This document shows, one piece after another, positions 20,564 through 31,925 of a DNA stretch of 64,000 nt. The DNA comes from Melieria omissa (lineage: Eukaryota; Arthropoda; Insecta; Diptera; Ulidiidae). The stretch's first letter is position 1. Every line of letters starts with the position of its first letter. The translations under genes and the position numbers were made by a program. Under the pieces are notes generated by a model. It ran no database searches. It was not told the DNA's origin and worked only from the letters and a program-made list of their open reading frames with translations. The DNA lies in contig OZ020267.1 of NCBI GenBank assembly GCA_963971225.1, positions 35,802,989-35,866,988 on the forward strand. The letters are read 5' to 3'.

Positions 20564-21647
20564 CGCTCAGCACGATTGTCGCTCGTTCGAAGCGAGCCAA
20601 AAGATGTGAACACTCTTCCTACACACACACACACACTGCCGAATAGCAACAAAAAATAGATCACCATTATATAAGTCGATTGTTTCGATAGATCAACGAC
20701 CTCAACCCAACCAGCGCCAGCGCTTCAAAAAGGAGACAAACTGCATGTGTCGCCCACCATCCCACCAACTCGTAAGTCTTCTGTCTTCCACTCCCAGCGC
20801 CTTAATTGAAAAAACTGCACGCGTTTGCACTTTCATTGCGTTTGCATTGCACCATCGCCGTTCGTTCATTCATTCATTCATTTTTTCATTCATTTGCCGC
20901 CACTCACCTTGTCGTACTGGGCCGCAATGTAGGTGAGTAGGTTCTGGGTTTGCCAGCGACTTGACGCGTTAATCGCTTTTCGCTTAATGCCGATTAATGC
21001 TGCTCAAAAGCGCCAACGAGGCTGCCGACCCTTCGCTGCTTTCGTTGCCTTCGCGTCGAGCGTCTTTCCTGTCTGTCTGTATGCGCGTTTCGCTGCCGCT
21101 TGGCCGACCGGGCGCACTCACGACTCTTATCACACACTCACAAGCGCACACAATTCGCTGATACAGAATTTTTGCCGTGTTGCGATTCTTCTATTTTTCG
21201 GCAGTCAAAAAAACGTTTGCTTTTCTTTCGGTAGTTATCAGGTTAAGGACCGTTAAAATGCCGAAATTCTTCGCTAACTGTCGCCGAATGACGGTACACC
21301 TGAGAATTGCACTAACGGGTTTAATGCAACTTTTTTGCTTTAATATTTTTGATTTATTTTTTGGAAAATTTTGTCAACCGAAAACTTGTAACCAAATTTT
21401 GTGGTAAAAAATGCAAAATTGAAGCCGTGCCGTTTTTTCACGAAACTGAACTGTCTGCGACGGTGATGAAATTTTCACTGAGCGCAAAGCGATTTTCGAT
21501 TTTCCGCTTTGCCGAGGTGCGAAAATTGTGATACATGCTGCTTGATGTGTGAGAGAGCGGACACGCTCCGGCGCTGGAAAGTGCTCTTTTGGCGCTTGAG
21601 GGACGACGAGGTGACAGGATAATCGGTGGAGCAAATGCTGGGCACAA
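20564..21647. other. Non-coding or unassigned region with (CA)n and (ATTC)n
   Basis: A (CA)n tract at about 20622-20637 and (ATTC)n at about 20866-20892. Overlapping short frames occur on both strands. A minus-strand segment ending at a GTGAGT donor at 20908 is discussed as a possible orphan exon. Confidence 0.4.
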
Positions 21648-21885
21648 AACCGATTACTTTCATAAGCAAATTTTTTGAAAATTTTACAATTATGGATGAT
21701 GAACTTGAAACTTTTAGACTAATATTTTCATGACTAAAGGAATACAAGTGTCCTACATAAATATTTTACTGTATCGTTGTCAAAATTGGATAGATTGAAT
21801 TGGATTGGATTGAGTTAGACAAAAAAACGTATTCAGCAAAAATATTAAATTCCTGCTGCCTAAACACCGATAAAAGTCACTTTAT
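21648..21885. repeat. Dispersed repeat (copy a), about 230 bp
   Basis: The segment beginning ATTACTTTCATAAGCAAAT and ending AAATTCCTGCT...AAGTCACT is repeated in the same orientation at about 24148-24326. Substitutions and small indels separate the copies. It lies immediately left of the TTAA MITE at 21904. It is not a known element to me. Confidence 0.7.
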
Positions 21886-21903
21886 TGAGTCTATTTTCCT
21901 TAA

Positions 21904-22418
21904 CTCTTTCGACCTTTGCCTGAGAGCAACTTCACCTATTTGTCATTTTATAGCAACAGATACGATTGATTTATGGGTTTGATTTAAGTAGTCACCAACA
22001 AATACTTTCAGAAGTGAATTCAAAGCAAATTACAGCAATTTTACTGTTTTCCCCAAAATAATTTCCAATAATTCGCAGCGATATCAGCGAAAGTTTGTGT
22101 TCTAATTGAAGTCTTCGAACTGGGTGCGTTTGATCAAAAGCCTGTTTCTTCAATAATGGTTAAATAAAATCAAAAAGTGATAATTTTGTATTTTTTCATA
22201 AATATTAAAAAATAAATATAAAATATATATAAAATAAAAAAAAAATTATTTAACCCGTGTTAAGCTAAAATTGTTCAAAATTAAATTAGCTCTAGAACTC
22301 TAACAAAGAGGCGTGGCGACTTCAAATCTCGTGTGCTCACTACTTAGGCAAACTTTTCATGATTTATATACCAAAAAAGTAATATCGAGACCCAGGGTGA
22401 AATTCGGGGTCAAAAGGG
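21904..22418. mobile_element. TTAA-flanked MITE, piggyBac-like (family 1, copy b)
   Basis: Homologous along its length to 6119-6623, sharing GCCTGAGAGCAACTTCACC and GATTTATGGGTTTRATTTAA. Left flank is TTAA (21900-21903). The right flank has mutated to CTAA (22419-22422) and the ends read CTCTTTCGACC and GGGGTCAAAAGGG, so this copy is older or less conserved than copy a. Confidence 0.8.
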
Positions 22419-22422
22419 CTAA

Positions 22423-24147
22423 CTTAATCACTTAGACACTTAGTATTCCTCATTGGTTGCATTACTTTGGTGTAAAGTGGCCCAACAGGTCGTTTTATTT
22501 TAATACACTTTTGACTATTTTTATCGACTTAACCATGAGAAGCATATTTTCCACATACATTAAGCCTCGATTAACAGTATCCTGAACAACTCTGCGTATC
22601 CCTTTTCGTTGAGGAACCAAATAAATCGATTGTCAAACGCCACGAACCGTTTCAATTCAAAGTAACTCGTTAGCCAACATTTCGGCAACAGTGCGCCCAC
22701 ACCAATCTCCCCCCTGCGACCCACGTTCTCGTATAACACACACACACGCACATACCCGCACGTTCGCACTCCACTCTACGTTACGTTACGCGACTATTTA
22801 CTACCTCGTCGTGGCCAGCTGCGGCGCATGTCCTTGCGCTCTCGCTCAGCATATCGATTCATAGAAATTTTGTTGTTGCAGTTGCTGTTCTGCTTGTTAC
22901 ATTTTTATCACTGAAAACATGCACAAATTCCCCAAAGTCACCGCCGGGAAAGGTTGTGATAAATTTCGGAGCGTACGAAGTAATGTTGTGTCCACACCCC
23001 GCCCGTCACCTGGCGTAAACACTTTCTCCCACTTGTCTCAGTCCCCTTTGTGTACATTAGGAGTGCAGCGTAATGTTCAGTAGCGACTGCTCGGGGCCAT
23101 ATGCAGTGGTTATCAGCTGCTGCCCTGCTCCACCCCGCCACAGCTCAAACTTTGACACTCTGCATGAGACGCGCTAAAGTTGTGGTCGGGGCGGTTGATT
23201 TTTGTGGAGTGTGCTCGCTTTTTGTTTGTTTATTTAACAAGTCAATGAAGTTTGAGCGGAAAATCAATTTTCGATGCAATGCATATCCATCGGCATTGGC
23301 GACGTGCGTATACTTAACATTTCTGGCGCGCGCTCCGAACGAGTCGACAATCGACTGTGGGAAGGTGTTTGCCGCCGCTTTGTTCGTTTTGTGGCTGGTT
23401 GCAGTGTTGCTTGTGAGCTGTGAATGTGAAAAGTTATTCTATTTAAATGATAAAGTTTTATATAATACAACAAATATTTTGTATTATATTATTATATTAT
23501 TTTCTAATTTTATTATATTATTTTCATATTAAAAATTTGACAATTAAAAAATTTTTATTTATTTTAATACATTTAAAAAAAAATTTTTTCATTGGGTTAG
23601 TGCAGCTTAAATGCAGCTAACTTTTTAATTACATTATAATCAATTTTTATTTTAAATAATATTTGAACACACATTGCATTACTTTAATGATAACTTTCCT
23701 ATAGCTCTACAAGTTATGGTAAACATAAGTATTCTGGTTTTGTCTTACTAAATGCAACACTGTTCTACAACCACCCAACATGTTGATCATACAAACTGTT
23801 GCTTGACACAACATTAATGACAGAGGCGTCTACAAAGAGGAGCTTTGCGACAACAGTTCAAAGACCAGCAACACTAGTCAAAGAAAAAAAATTAAATCTT
23901 TTGTAATGGTGGCAACAGTCGGCCACATTTCAATCGTTTACATAGGCTGAATCAGTCCTTTACATAGGCTAGCAGCAAACTGAATGGATCATGTCTTTTT
24001 GATAAATACAGCATAGGTGCCCTTTTTGTAAACATGGATTGGTTGTATTCATTAAAACATTTTGTGTCAGATTCGAACTAATTTCAGTATGAATAAATTA
24101 AGAAGTATACTACTAGGTTTCTACTCAAGAACGCTCTAGATAAAAAC
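22423..24147. other. Intergenic, no gene recognised
   Basis: A 69-codon minus frame at 22560-22769 and a plus frame at 23101-23532 show no recognised domain. (AC)n sits near 22735-22748. The stretch 23440-23700 is extremely AT-rich. Confidence 0.4.
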
Positions 24148-24326
24148 TTAATTACTTTCATAAGCAAATATTTTGAAAATTACACAATTATGGATGATGA
24201 ATTTAAAACTCTTAGACAATTATTTTCATGACTAAATATTTTACTCTGTCGTTGACAAAATTCAATTAGACAAAATAGCGTTTTCGGCAGAAATATCAAA
24301 TTCCTGCTAGCTACATACAAGTCACT
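24148..24326. repeat. Dispersed repeat (copy b)
   Basis: Same orientation as 21648-21885. It is bracketed by direct repeats ACTACTAGGTTTCTACTCAA at about 24110 and 24330, each followed by AACGCTCTA. The brackets could be a duplication footprint or part of a larger tandem. Confidence 0.65.
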
Positions 24327-24411
24327 ACTAGGTTTCTACTCAAAAACGCTCTAAATCAAAAACTTAAAGGTAACTGAGCCTAACTTAAGATTTCCCAAGC
24401 AAAGTTCTTAA

Positions 24412-24689
24412 CCCTCCGATGGGCAGTAAATAGTTACTACACATTTGCACTTTGTCGTCTGGCCAGACGAAAACTGGGCGAGGCTTCTGACAAAGGTAAA
24501 GCACAATGACAGATGACGTTAATTATGTTAATATGGTAGACAACATATGTAAGTATATATATATACAAATTATGTTCATATATACTAACTTAGTTACCCA
24601 CAAATACACTGTAAAAGGGAGATGAATCTGTGAGTTTTTTATTTGTTTGAACCATTTCGTCTGGCCAGACGACAAAGTCCATCCGAGGG
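24412..24689. mobile_element. TTAA-flanked MITE, piggyBac-like (family 4)
   Basis: TTAA at 24408-24411 and 24690-24693. Ends CCCTCCGATGG and CCATCCGAGGG. The same perfect 16-bp palindrome TCGTCTGGCCAGACGA occurs near each end, at 24455-24470 and 24657-24672. Length is 278 bp and non-coding. The symmetric placement of the palindrome suggests a binding site for the mobilising transposase. Confidence 0.85.
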
Positions 24690-24693
24690 TTAA

Positions 24694-25075
24694 GATCAGT
24701 TCATAAGTTACAATTTATAGCAACGTAGGTGATAAGAGGGCAAAGGCGAAGTCTGCTCTCGCATTGGGACTTAACTTTTGAAGTTGTCAATTAATTCTCT
24801 GTACTTTGTACTCTGAAACCTTCATAAACAGCAGTAATGATGTCAGCCTGGAGATAAAGCGAAGAATTACTCTTGCTTGTAGATGCTACTACGGTCTCGG
24901 TGGGCAATTGAGTAACATAGATCATTCTCGACGAATAAAACGTACTCATTCTGCTTGTGCATTGTGCTGGAATGTTCAAGAGGAAGATGTTTCAAAATTC
25001 TTCGGTCTTGTTTGTACTGGCAATAATTACACTGTACAACGGCACTTCCGCAACAGAGTAACGACCGTATATTTC
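24694..25075. other. Intergenic, no gene recognised
   Basis: Overlapping frames on both strands (24791-25163) lack domains or splice support. Confidence 0.4.
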
Positions 25076-25079
25076 TTAA

Positions 25080-26679
25080 CCCTTTCGGGACTACTGGGAT
25101 AATACGTCCCAGCAAGTTTTTAATGCCCCTCAAAACTTCAACCTTGTGAAATATCTGGAGCACAATAGACTGCTAAGTGACCGCCAATACGGCTTTCGAA
25201 GACAGCGATCGACGGGAGACCTTATGGCGGTCCTCACCGAGAAATGGAACCATAGCATTCTAAACCTCGGTGAAAGCAAGGGTGTTGCATTGGATATTTC
25301 CAAGGCCCTTGACCGGGTGTGGCATAAAGCACTCGTGTCAAAATTGATTGCCTATGGCGTCGGTAGTATCTTCTCTCGTTGGATTACGAGCTTCCTCTAT
25401 GATCGCTCTATTCGTGTTGTAATAGACGGCATAGCCTCGGAAAAGCATTCCCTTAGCGCGGGAGTGCCGCAGGGTTCGGTCCTTTCTCCAACCCTTTTCC
25501 TTATCTTCATCAACGACCTATTGTCGTCGACGAAGAATCCCATCTACTCGTTTGCGGATGACAGCACTATTTGTTATTCATACTCCTTCACAAAACGCCC
25601 CAGCTCTGTGGAGATTGAGAGAGAAAGGCGCCGTATGAATGACACACTTAATAGCGACCTACAAACAATCACCAAGTGGGGTCAAGCGAACAGGGTCGAT
25701 TTTAATCCTCGCAAGACCCAATGTTGCCTGTTATCCCACAAGCGAGTCTCCCAACATTCCAACACATCCCTGGTTATGGATGGTGTGAGTATTGCGGAAT
25801 CGGCAGCTCTTGACGTTCTGAGCATGTCCATTATGAACGACCTTCGTTGGAACGATCATATATTTGGCGTGTCGAAAGAAGCAGCCAAGTGCCTCGGCTT
25901 CTTAAAGCGGTGCAAAAAATATTTCACCCCGTCCGATCTCCGCATTATTTATACCACCTATATCCGACCTAAAATGGAGTTTAACTCGCACCTATGGGCA
26001 GGGGCTTCGAAAACCCATTTGGAGCTCCTGGATCGGGTGCAAAACCGTGCGATCAAACTAATAGGGGACAGTAGAGCATCCAGCTCTATTGACTCCTTGG
26101 AACATCGTCGAAACGTGGCGTGTGTGGTGTTATTCTACCGATACTTTTTCGGTAATTGCTCAGTGGAGATGAGCACCTTGATGCCATCACTCCGGGTATT
26201 CCCACGGGCAACCCGTTTGAACACTGGCGCCCATGCATTCCACGTCGAAACGATGTTCCAGCGCACTACGCACTACAGAGAAAGTTCGTTCCTGGCCCGA
26301 ACAGCGCGATTGTGGAATGGTCTCCCTGCAGATGTTTTCCCCAGCACCTATGATCTTGATGGATTCAAGGCAAGAGTCCATAAATTCTTCACCCAACTTC
26401 CTATCTCCAACCTATATATCCTTCCTGAACCAGCGCAATGCCTCGCATTTTTAGGGGTCATCCCCTGCGCGTTGGCTCGTCTATAAAAAAAAAAAAAACA
26501 ATTATTCAAATCTTGTGATCCACGCAAAATATTTTTTCGATTTCGGTGTTCCCGCATAAACGGATGATTTCAGAATTTGTGAGCATCCAATATAATTTTC
26601 TAACCCCAACATTCATGGCATGGGAATATTTCTACTGAGAGTATTTTGGATTTCAAAATTAAACTCCGTCCCCAAAGGG
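25080..26679. mobile_element. TTAA-flanked MITE, piggyBac-like (family 5), split by a LINE
   Basis: TTAA at 25076-25079 and 26680-26683. Left end CCCTTTCGGGAC and right end GTCCCCAAAGGG are inverted. A hairpin CTGGGATAATACGTCCCAG lies close to the left end. Nearly all the interior is the reverse transcriptase ORF, so the host MITE itself is about 200-250 bp. The exact LINE junctions are not resolved. Confidence 0.65.
25131..26486 (+). pseudogene. Non-LTR retrotransposon reverse transcriptase, 5'-truncated
   Basis: The uninterrupted frame covers RT motifs from LLSDRQYGFRRQRSTGDLMA (residue 9 on) through LDISKALDRVWH (Asp 50, motif A), AGVPQGSVLSPTLF and SFADD (136-139, motif C), and the usual C-terminal region ending with a TAA and a run of about 14 A at 26485-26498. 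It looks Jockey/CR1-like. The canonical Phe of SKAFD is Leu here, but both catalytic Asp regions are retained. There is no ATG at the left edge, because the frame begins mid-protein: endonuclease and the first RT motifs are missing. It is a retroposed 3' end inside a TTAA MITE. Confidence 0.8.
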
Positions 26680-26683
26680 TTAA

Positions 26684-27285
26684 AGAAGACAACGTACATA
26701 TTATTTTTGCCGAACAAAGTAATAGCCCAGCACGTCTAAGTTTTTGGTAATTTAGGGGTTAAAGAGGTCCCTATAGATCCTTACCCGGAAAGGATGAAAA
26801 CTTCGATGTTTAGGACGAAGTTGTTTGCATAATAAATGTGAATATTTTTTGTATGCACATGAACCCCCTCCCCCTTTCCTTACTCCCCCTTTTTATGTTT
26901 TTCGGAAATTTTTTTTCATAAAAAGCTTCTATTGAGTAAAATATTGCAAAAAATATTATACTGTCTGTTTGGAAAATATTCCTCATTAAAAGTTACGGGA
27001 AGTTTTCAAACAAAAAAACTTTCTCAAAACTTCGCAAGAAAAATAAAAAGCCTTAAACACGAAACCTTCTATGAATACTTTTTTCAAAAATTGCTAGCTC
27101 TGCTTGAAATGTTGAGAAAAATGTTGAATATTAAAACAAAATTAATTAGTTTGAACTGTTTAAAGACTTGAACGTTCAGCGACATGTCTCCTGTATGGAC
27201 GAAAGGGCGATGGAGCTCCTGCGAAAAAGGTGTTCTACTCAGTAGCTGAAAGTTGCAACAAAGAAAGAGACCGTATCCGTGGTAA
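26684..27285. other. Intergenic, no gene recognised
   Basis: AT-rich, with a short (CCCCCT)-like stretch near 26862-26892. A further GGGGTTAA near 26755 has no inverted partner. The Lys-rich frame at 26932-27171 is compositional. Confidence 0.4.
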
Positions 27286-27420
27286 GATCAAGTTGAAGAG
27301 GGCTTGTTATCTTCTGGTGTGACCAACTGGAGAAGGCAGATGCAAAGGAGAGGTGTCTGGAGAGCACTTTTGCCGCAGAGCATAACGGTAACGGTTGTTA
27401 TGGCGAGTTAAGTTGACTAA
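27286..27420 (+). pseudogene. RTE-type LINE 3' ORF fragment (copy a)
   Basis: Translation gives DQVEEGLLSSGVTNWRRQMQ, VWR and, after a frame change, RLLWRVK. This is the C-terminal signature (DVTNWRRxAxxRxxWRxxV...RLLWPxK) shared with the fragments at 31765-31925 and 61011-61135. It is a short, decayed 3' end. Confidence 0.65.
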
Positions 27421-28738
27421 AAGATATCTACTAAAAGTCCGTAAAATATTCTTGTTGATAGCCAGACATATTTCCATAGAAATAGAGTCTGCTTTGGCAA
27501 AATCGAAAATGTAGCGCCAAGCTAAATCATAACAGCATCAATTCACTTTCTTCCAAGTTTCCAAAAACTTCGGTAAGAAGGCAACGAAATTGAGAGGTTA
27601 AGAAAGCGCATTGTCTTTCTGGCAGTAAGTAAGACGAATCTGTGCCACGACTGAATTGAATATTAATATGAAAGAAATTTTTTGGACGCCTCAACATTCT
27701 ATTATTCCAGGTATCAAATCTATTTATGGACTCTAAACAATTTTTAATCGTAGGTGCTTTTTGAATTAAAAAAACTGTATGTTCATGTTTAAAACCGAAA
27801 CATATGCATAGGTTTTTAAATCTATTTCATTTCATTTACCATTAGTTTCTTAGAAAAATAAATATTTCTAATTTTTATTTAATTTCAATTCTTCATTGAC
27901 TTAAGCCGGAAGTGTTAAAAAACAGTGATGGTTCTATTTATGCTTAAAAAATATTGTTTGAGTAATTGTTACCACCGCACAGTGATTCGTTCCATAGACA
28001 AAATTCAAAAAATGTATAGTCTCAGAATTTAACGGTTTTGATGTCATTTGAAAGATAAAACTGCAACTAGGAAAACTAAAAAAATCTGTGTAAAAATTAA
28101 TTAGTGTCTGTGCAAAAGCGGCTCAAAGTTGAAACTTTTTTCACAAAAAAATTTAAACACATATTTTCTGTTTTTTAGCCTATTGAATAAAAAAATTGAA
28201 AAAACACATGGTTACCAAGAACTTACTAAAACTTTCAATTTAGATTAAGAAATGATGTGGCCATTTTTGTTTTTAATGTATTCTCAAAATTTGCAAAGCT
28301 GAGGCTTTTACTTCACTTTTTAGTTTAAAATAATTTTCTAAATAAAAAATCTGAATATTGGCAAAACTTAGAGGAAAATATCTAAAAAGTAAATATGTGA
28401 AAGTATGTTCCTGGATTTTTTTTTACTTTAAGACGCAGTCTGCTACTCTTTGCAATTATCAATGTTGAAGTTACCTATTAAATTTGAAATCTGAAAAATC
28501 TAGCCAAAAACGAAAGATTCAATGGGTCAGGACAGCGAGTACACCTCATCCAAACACTATGACCCTCTCTTTCTATGAGAGTCTCTGTGCTATGCCCCAT
28601 AGTATCCCTCATGAACTGGCATCTCTCATTCAACAGTCACTACAGACGCTTTGGATATAATAAAGAGTTGCAAAAATACAACAACTTCTCAAAAAAATTT
28701 TTCCAATAAGATTTTCATAAAATCTTATACAATTTGAT
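27421..28738. other. Intergenic, AT-rich, nothing recognised
   Basis: No gene, RNA or element ends were identified in this stretch. Confidence 0.5.
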
Positions 28739-29043
28739 TTGCTTTCCAACACTCAAACCCAATGCACTGAGCCGTGTCGGGCGCAATTCAGCGCTGACGA
28801 ATTCAGCGCTCAACTGCCAACCACCGAATTTGACACAAAAGCGACTGCGAAAACCAAAAGACAACACCAAAAGATACAACTACAACAAAACCAGCTAACA
28901 CACCAAAGCGAACACAGCTAACAAATGGCAACAGGCAAGAGATACAAACAAACAACAACAACAACAACAAGTGCCACAGCTTCGAGCCAAACACAGCAAC
29001 TGGCCGATTCAAAGCAATAAGCAGCGATGAGCTGTTGTTGCGA

Positions 29044-29077
29044 TCAGTTGAAACGAGACAGCCGAGTGGAAAAGTTA
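29044..29077 (+). promoter_or_regulatory. Candidate Inr-MTE-DPE core promoter
   Basis: Initiator TCAGTT at 29044-29049 puts +1 at 29046. At +18 to +27 CGAGTGGAAA matches 8 of 10 positions of the fly MTE consensus (CSARCSSAAC). At +28 to +32 AGTTA fully matches the DPE consensus RGWYV. All three are at the strict spacing required. No TATA box is present. The surrounding 28.74-29.7 kb is less AT-rich, rich in CAA and free of long frames, like a fly 5' leader. It lies 4.4 kb upstream of the ZP-protein first coding exon on the same strand and is the best candidate start site for that gene. The link is inference. Confidence 0.5.
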
Positions 29078-31173
29078 CAAAGCGCGGATGATAACTTCGA
29101 GCGAGCATTCGCTGTATGAGTGGGCCAGAATTTTTATAGAACGCGTGTTGTGAATTTTAGTTCGAAACGGTTACAGCAAAATCACCAAAAGGTAGTAAAG
29201 GGCTAAAATTAAAACCGTAAAAAACTGCGAGTTTAGTGAGAAATGAGAGTTTAGTGAAAATGAGAAAATTGCTTGAGAATTTTTTATAGAAAAGAAAAAT
29301 GCGCCTAACAATTACCCAACGTCAAACAGTGACTAACACAGACAAAGCGCGGCCGAAAAGTGTGCAGCGTAATTTTCAACACGAATTGCGAGATTGCGCG
29401 AAGAATGCGCTGCAACAAATGGTTTAAAACTAAAAAAAAAACCCAATGCAAGATTCGGAAACAATTATGCCAAAGATTTATAAAAAACTTTAAGAAAATT
29501 GTATAAAACATTTCAAGTCGGTATATTTTGGTCCCAATTGTGTGCGTTGGATTTGGTGGGTGTTGCGAATCTGTGTGCGTGAACTTGACTTAAGCGCAAC
29601 GAAACGGAGATGAGTCGAGCGGCGCGAAGTGCACTCGGCCGCATCTCTTAAGTCTCTTAAGTGCGACCAACACACTGGATGCGATCTCTTGTGGCCGCGT
29701 TAAGTTAATAATTTTGTGTTTTTATGAGTTAAAGTTTTATGGGTCGTTGTAGAGAATTCCAGTCTTTATGTGATTTATTTCTATATTTTTTTCACATAAT
29801 TCATGGCCCGTCGAGCACATTACACAATCCAATTATTTATTATTCTCTTGTGCAATCAACTCTTTTTTTTCCAAATTCTATGTGAGCACTTTTGCGCACA
29901 AATTAAAATCATTCGATTGGCAGAATGGTTGGTCAGCGTGTGCGGTTACATTTGACTGCTTCATTCAATGTTTCTATTGTTTTTTGTTGTTTGGTTATTC
30001 TTTCGATTCTGTTATTGTCAGTGACGATGCTATGGTTGGGTGCAAAAACAAGTCCGCACACGACCAAAAAGTCAGCCCAACAATTTGGTTTTTCTCTTTC
30101 GCTGCTTCTACAATGTTCTGCAGGTTTTTTTAAATTTTATTAATTTTTATGTGCTCAGTTTTATTGTTTTTCGTTTGAAAACAGTTTTGCAGCATTCGTT
30201 CTTTTCTCGACGTTCTCTCATATTGAGTTAATTATGTATGACATTAGTTTGCTCATCGTGCAACTTTTTATGGTCATTGTGTATGTTTTTTTTTCTACAA
30301 ACAAAAAGTATAATGTTTTGTCTGCGAACAATGCACACGGAGAATTTTAAATTGAAAATAATTACAGTTTTTGAGTTAAAACAAAGCCCGCTTTGACACT
30401 AACATTCGAAATGTATCATTAGTCGAGTGTAACATGAAATGTGTAACAAAACGTAGCATACACACAATAACAACAATAAATAATAGTTGCAATTTTATGT
30501 TATTCAAATTCAAGGTTAGTAGGTTTTGTGCCCAAAAATTGCCTTTAGTCAGTGTGTAAAATGTGGCAGCAGCTGGTTCAAGGTGTATTCGTGTGTCAAG
30601 AACAGGTTAAATATTTAGTTACTGAAGTGTGAGCTTGCAGTTCAAAGCATAAAAGTTCATCAAGTCCATCCGTTATAATGAGTTGAAGACAAGCTTGACA
30701 AATAGAAAAAAAAATTATTTCCATAGATTCTCAAAGCTGTTGCATAACAGTTTAACTTAACTGGTTAACTTTTACAGTTACGCATCTCTTTTTGTATTCA
30801 AAGCCCTTATTTCATTTTGGCTTAAGAATGTTAAATGTTGCAGTGCATCTTTGAACCACAAAAGTGCTTAGAATGCGACACTGTGTCTTGAACAAAAAAC
30901 TCTCCACACCGAGTCATAAAATTCATGGTTATTCGTTGTTAACTCAGAAATGCATTAAAAAAAGACGTTCAAGTTTATTTTATGACATTGTTGATGATTT
31001 GAAAATATTGGTTCAAGTTTAGTGCACTCAAAAAAAAAAGGTTGGAAACTATTATTTCTCAAACATACATAAAAACTCATAAATGTTTATACAATGTTGA
31101 CCGCTTTGACTTCTGTTCATAAGCCAGAAGAGTCATTTAGAATGTCTGACTCTTTCAAACCACACACTGGAAA
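29078..31173. other. Possible leader exon and first intron; no coding gene
   Basis: Sequence just after the candidate start site is leader-like. Possible donors include GTATGAG near 29113 and GTAGTA near 29192. From about 29.8 kb on it is AT-rich and featureless. Confidence 0.35.
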
Positions 31174-31345
31174 CAGTGGCAGATTCAGGGGGGAGGGTTT
31201 GGGGGTTGTAACCCCCGAAATATTAGAGTAGACTTTAAAACTACATACAATTTTAAAGACATTTTAGTCTTTTGAACGGTTTTTAAAAAATATTAAAGAA
31301 TTACTTTTTGAAATCCCCCAAAATATTTTTCTGAAGCCGCCCCTG
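31174..31345. mobile_element. hAT MITE (copy b), uninterrupted
   Basis: Ends CAGTGGCAGATTCAGGGGG and CTGAAGCCGCCCCTG. Flanks ACTGGAAA (31166-31173) and ACTGTAAA (31346-31353) are an 8-bp duplication with one mismatch. Length is 172 bp. It matches 19142-20072 outside the nested TTAA element. Confidence 0.85.
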
Positions 31346-31387
31346 ACTGTAAATGTGTTTCGTAAACAATAGTTTAGGTCGAGTTAA

Positions 31388-31540
31388 CCCTATCGCTACG
31401 ACTTTTGCAGAACGTTATGCACAAATGTCATTTAAGACCCTCTGGAGACCCTTTTTGGTTGAGTTTTTAATACACATTGCGAGTTTCAGGTTCAATTGAA
31501 CATTCCATGGGACATCAGCATCTCTGAAGTAGTGCATAGG
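31388..31540. mobile_element. Possible TTAA-flanked MITE
   Basis: TTAA at 31384-31387 and 31541-31544 bracket CCCTATCGC and GTGCATAGG, a weak inverted match. A perfect 12-bp palindrome GTTCAATTGAAC lies inside at 31490-31501. The terminal match is too short to be sure. Confidence 0.35.
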
Positions 31541-31764
31541 TTAACAAGAAATCTTTCCCCCATCGATATGTTTATATGAATGTCTTGAGAGCCTATTTTT
31601 ATGTCTAAAAGTGCTACAAGTCCCTGCTGTCAGTTTGCATCTCTGTGGAATTAGAATCGCTCTGATATTCATTTGAATTTTATGATTTTCTCTAGTTTCA
31701 ATTTTCAGATTTTTTTCTACATGCACAGGCTTAATATATTTCAGATGCATTCTTACTTACTTAC

Positions 31765-31925
31765 TTACTTAATTGGCCATAACAACCTGTTGAAGGGTTG
31801 CGATCTGCCGTACAGGTTTTCTCTGTTTTGCGCGTTTCTTCTCCAGTTGGTGACATCAAAAGATGATAGAACGTTCCCAAGCTGGTCCTTCCACCCAAGA
31901 TAAGGTATTTCTTAGTGATATCGAT
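31765..31925 (-). pseudogene. RTE-type LINE 3' end (copy b)
   Basis: On the minus strand the frame reads LGWKDQLG, LSSFDVTNWRRNAQNRENL and FNRLLWPIK, then a stop that is part of a (TAAG)n tail, (TTAC)5 on the plus strand at 31752-31771. This is the C-terminus and tandem tail of an RTE-like LINE. The upstream RT is absent. Confidence 0.75.

Noticed and set aside
22560..22769. 69-codon minus-strand frame with FNRF-like composition
   Set aside because: Reads plausibly at its C-terminus but has no recognised motif, no acceptor with pyrimidine tract and a (AC)n-derived N-terminus.
23101..23532. 143-codon plus frame
   Set aside because: Hydrophobic C-terminus comes from AT-rich repeats. No domain, and a minus frame overlaps it.
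25146..25148. GTG as start codon of the RT frame at 25.1-26.5 kb
   Set aside because: The frame is open further left and similarity begins mid-protein. This is a truncation edge, not a start.
26745..26765. GGGGTTAA as a further TTAA element end
   Set aside because: No inverted CCCC partner at TTAA was found nearby.
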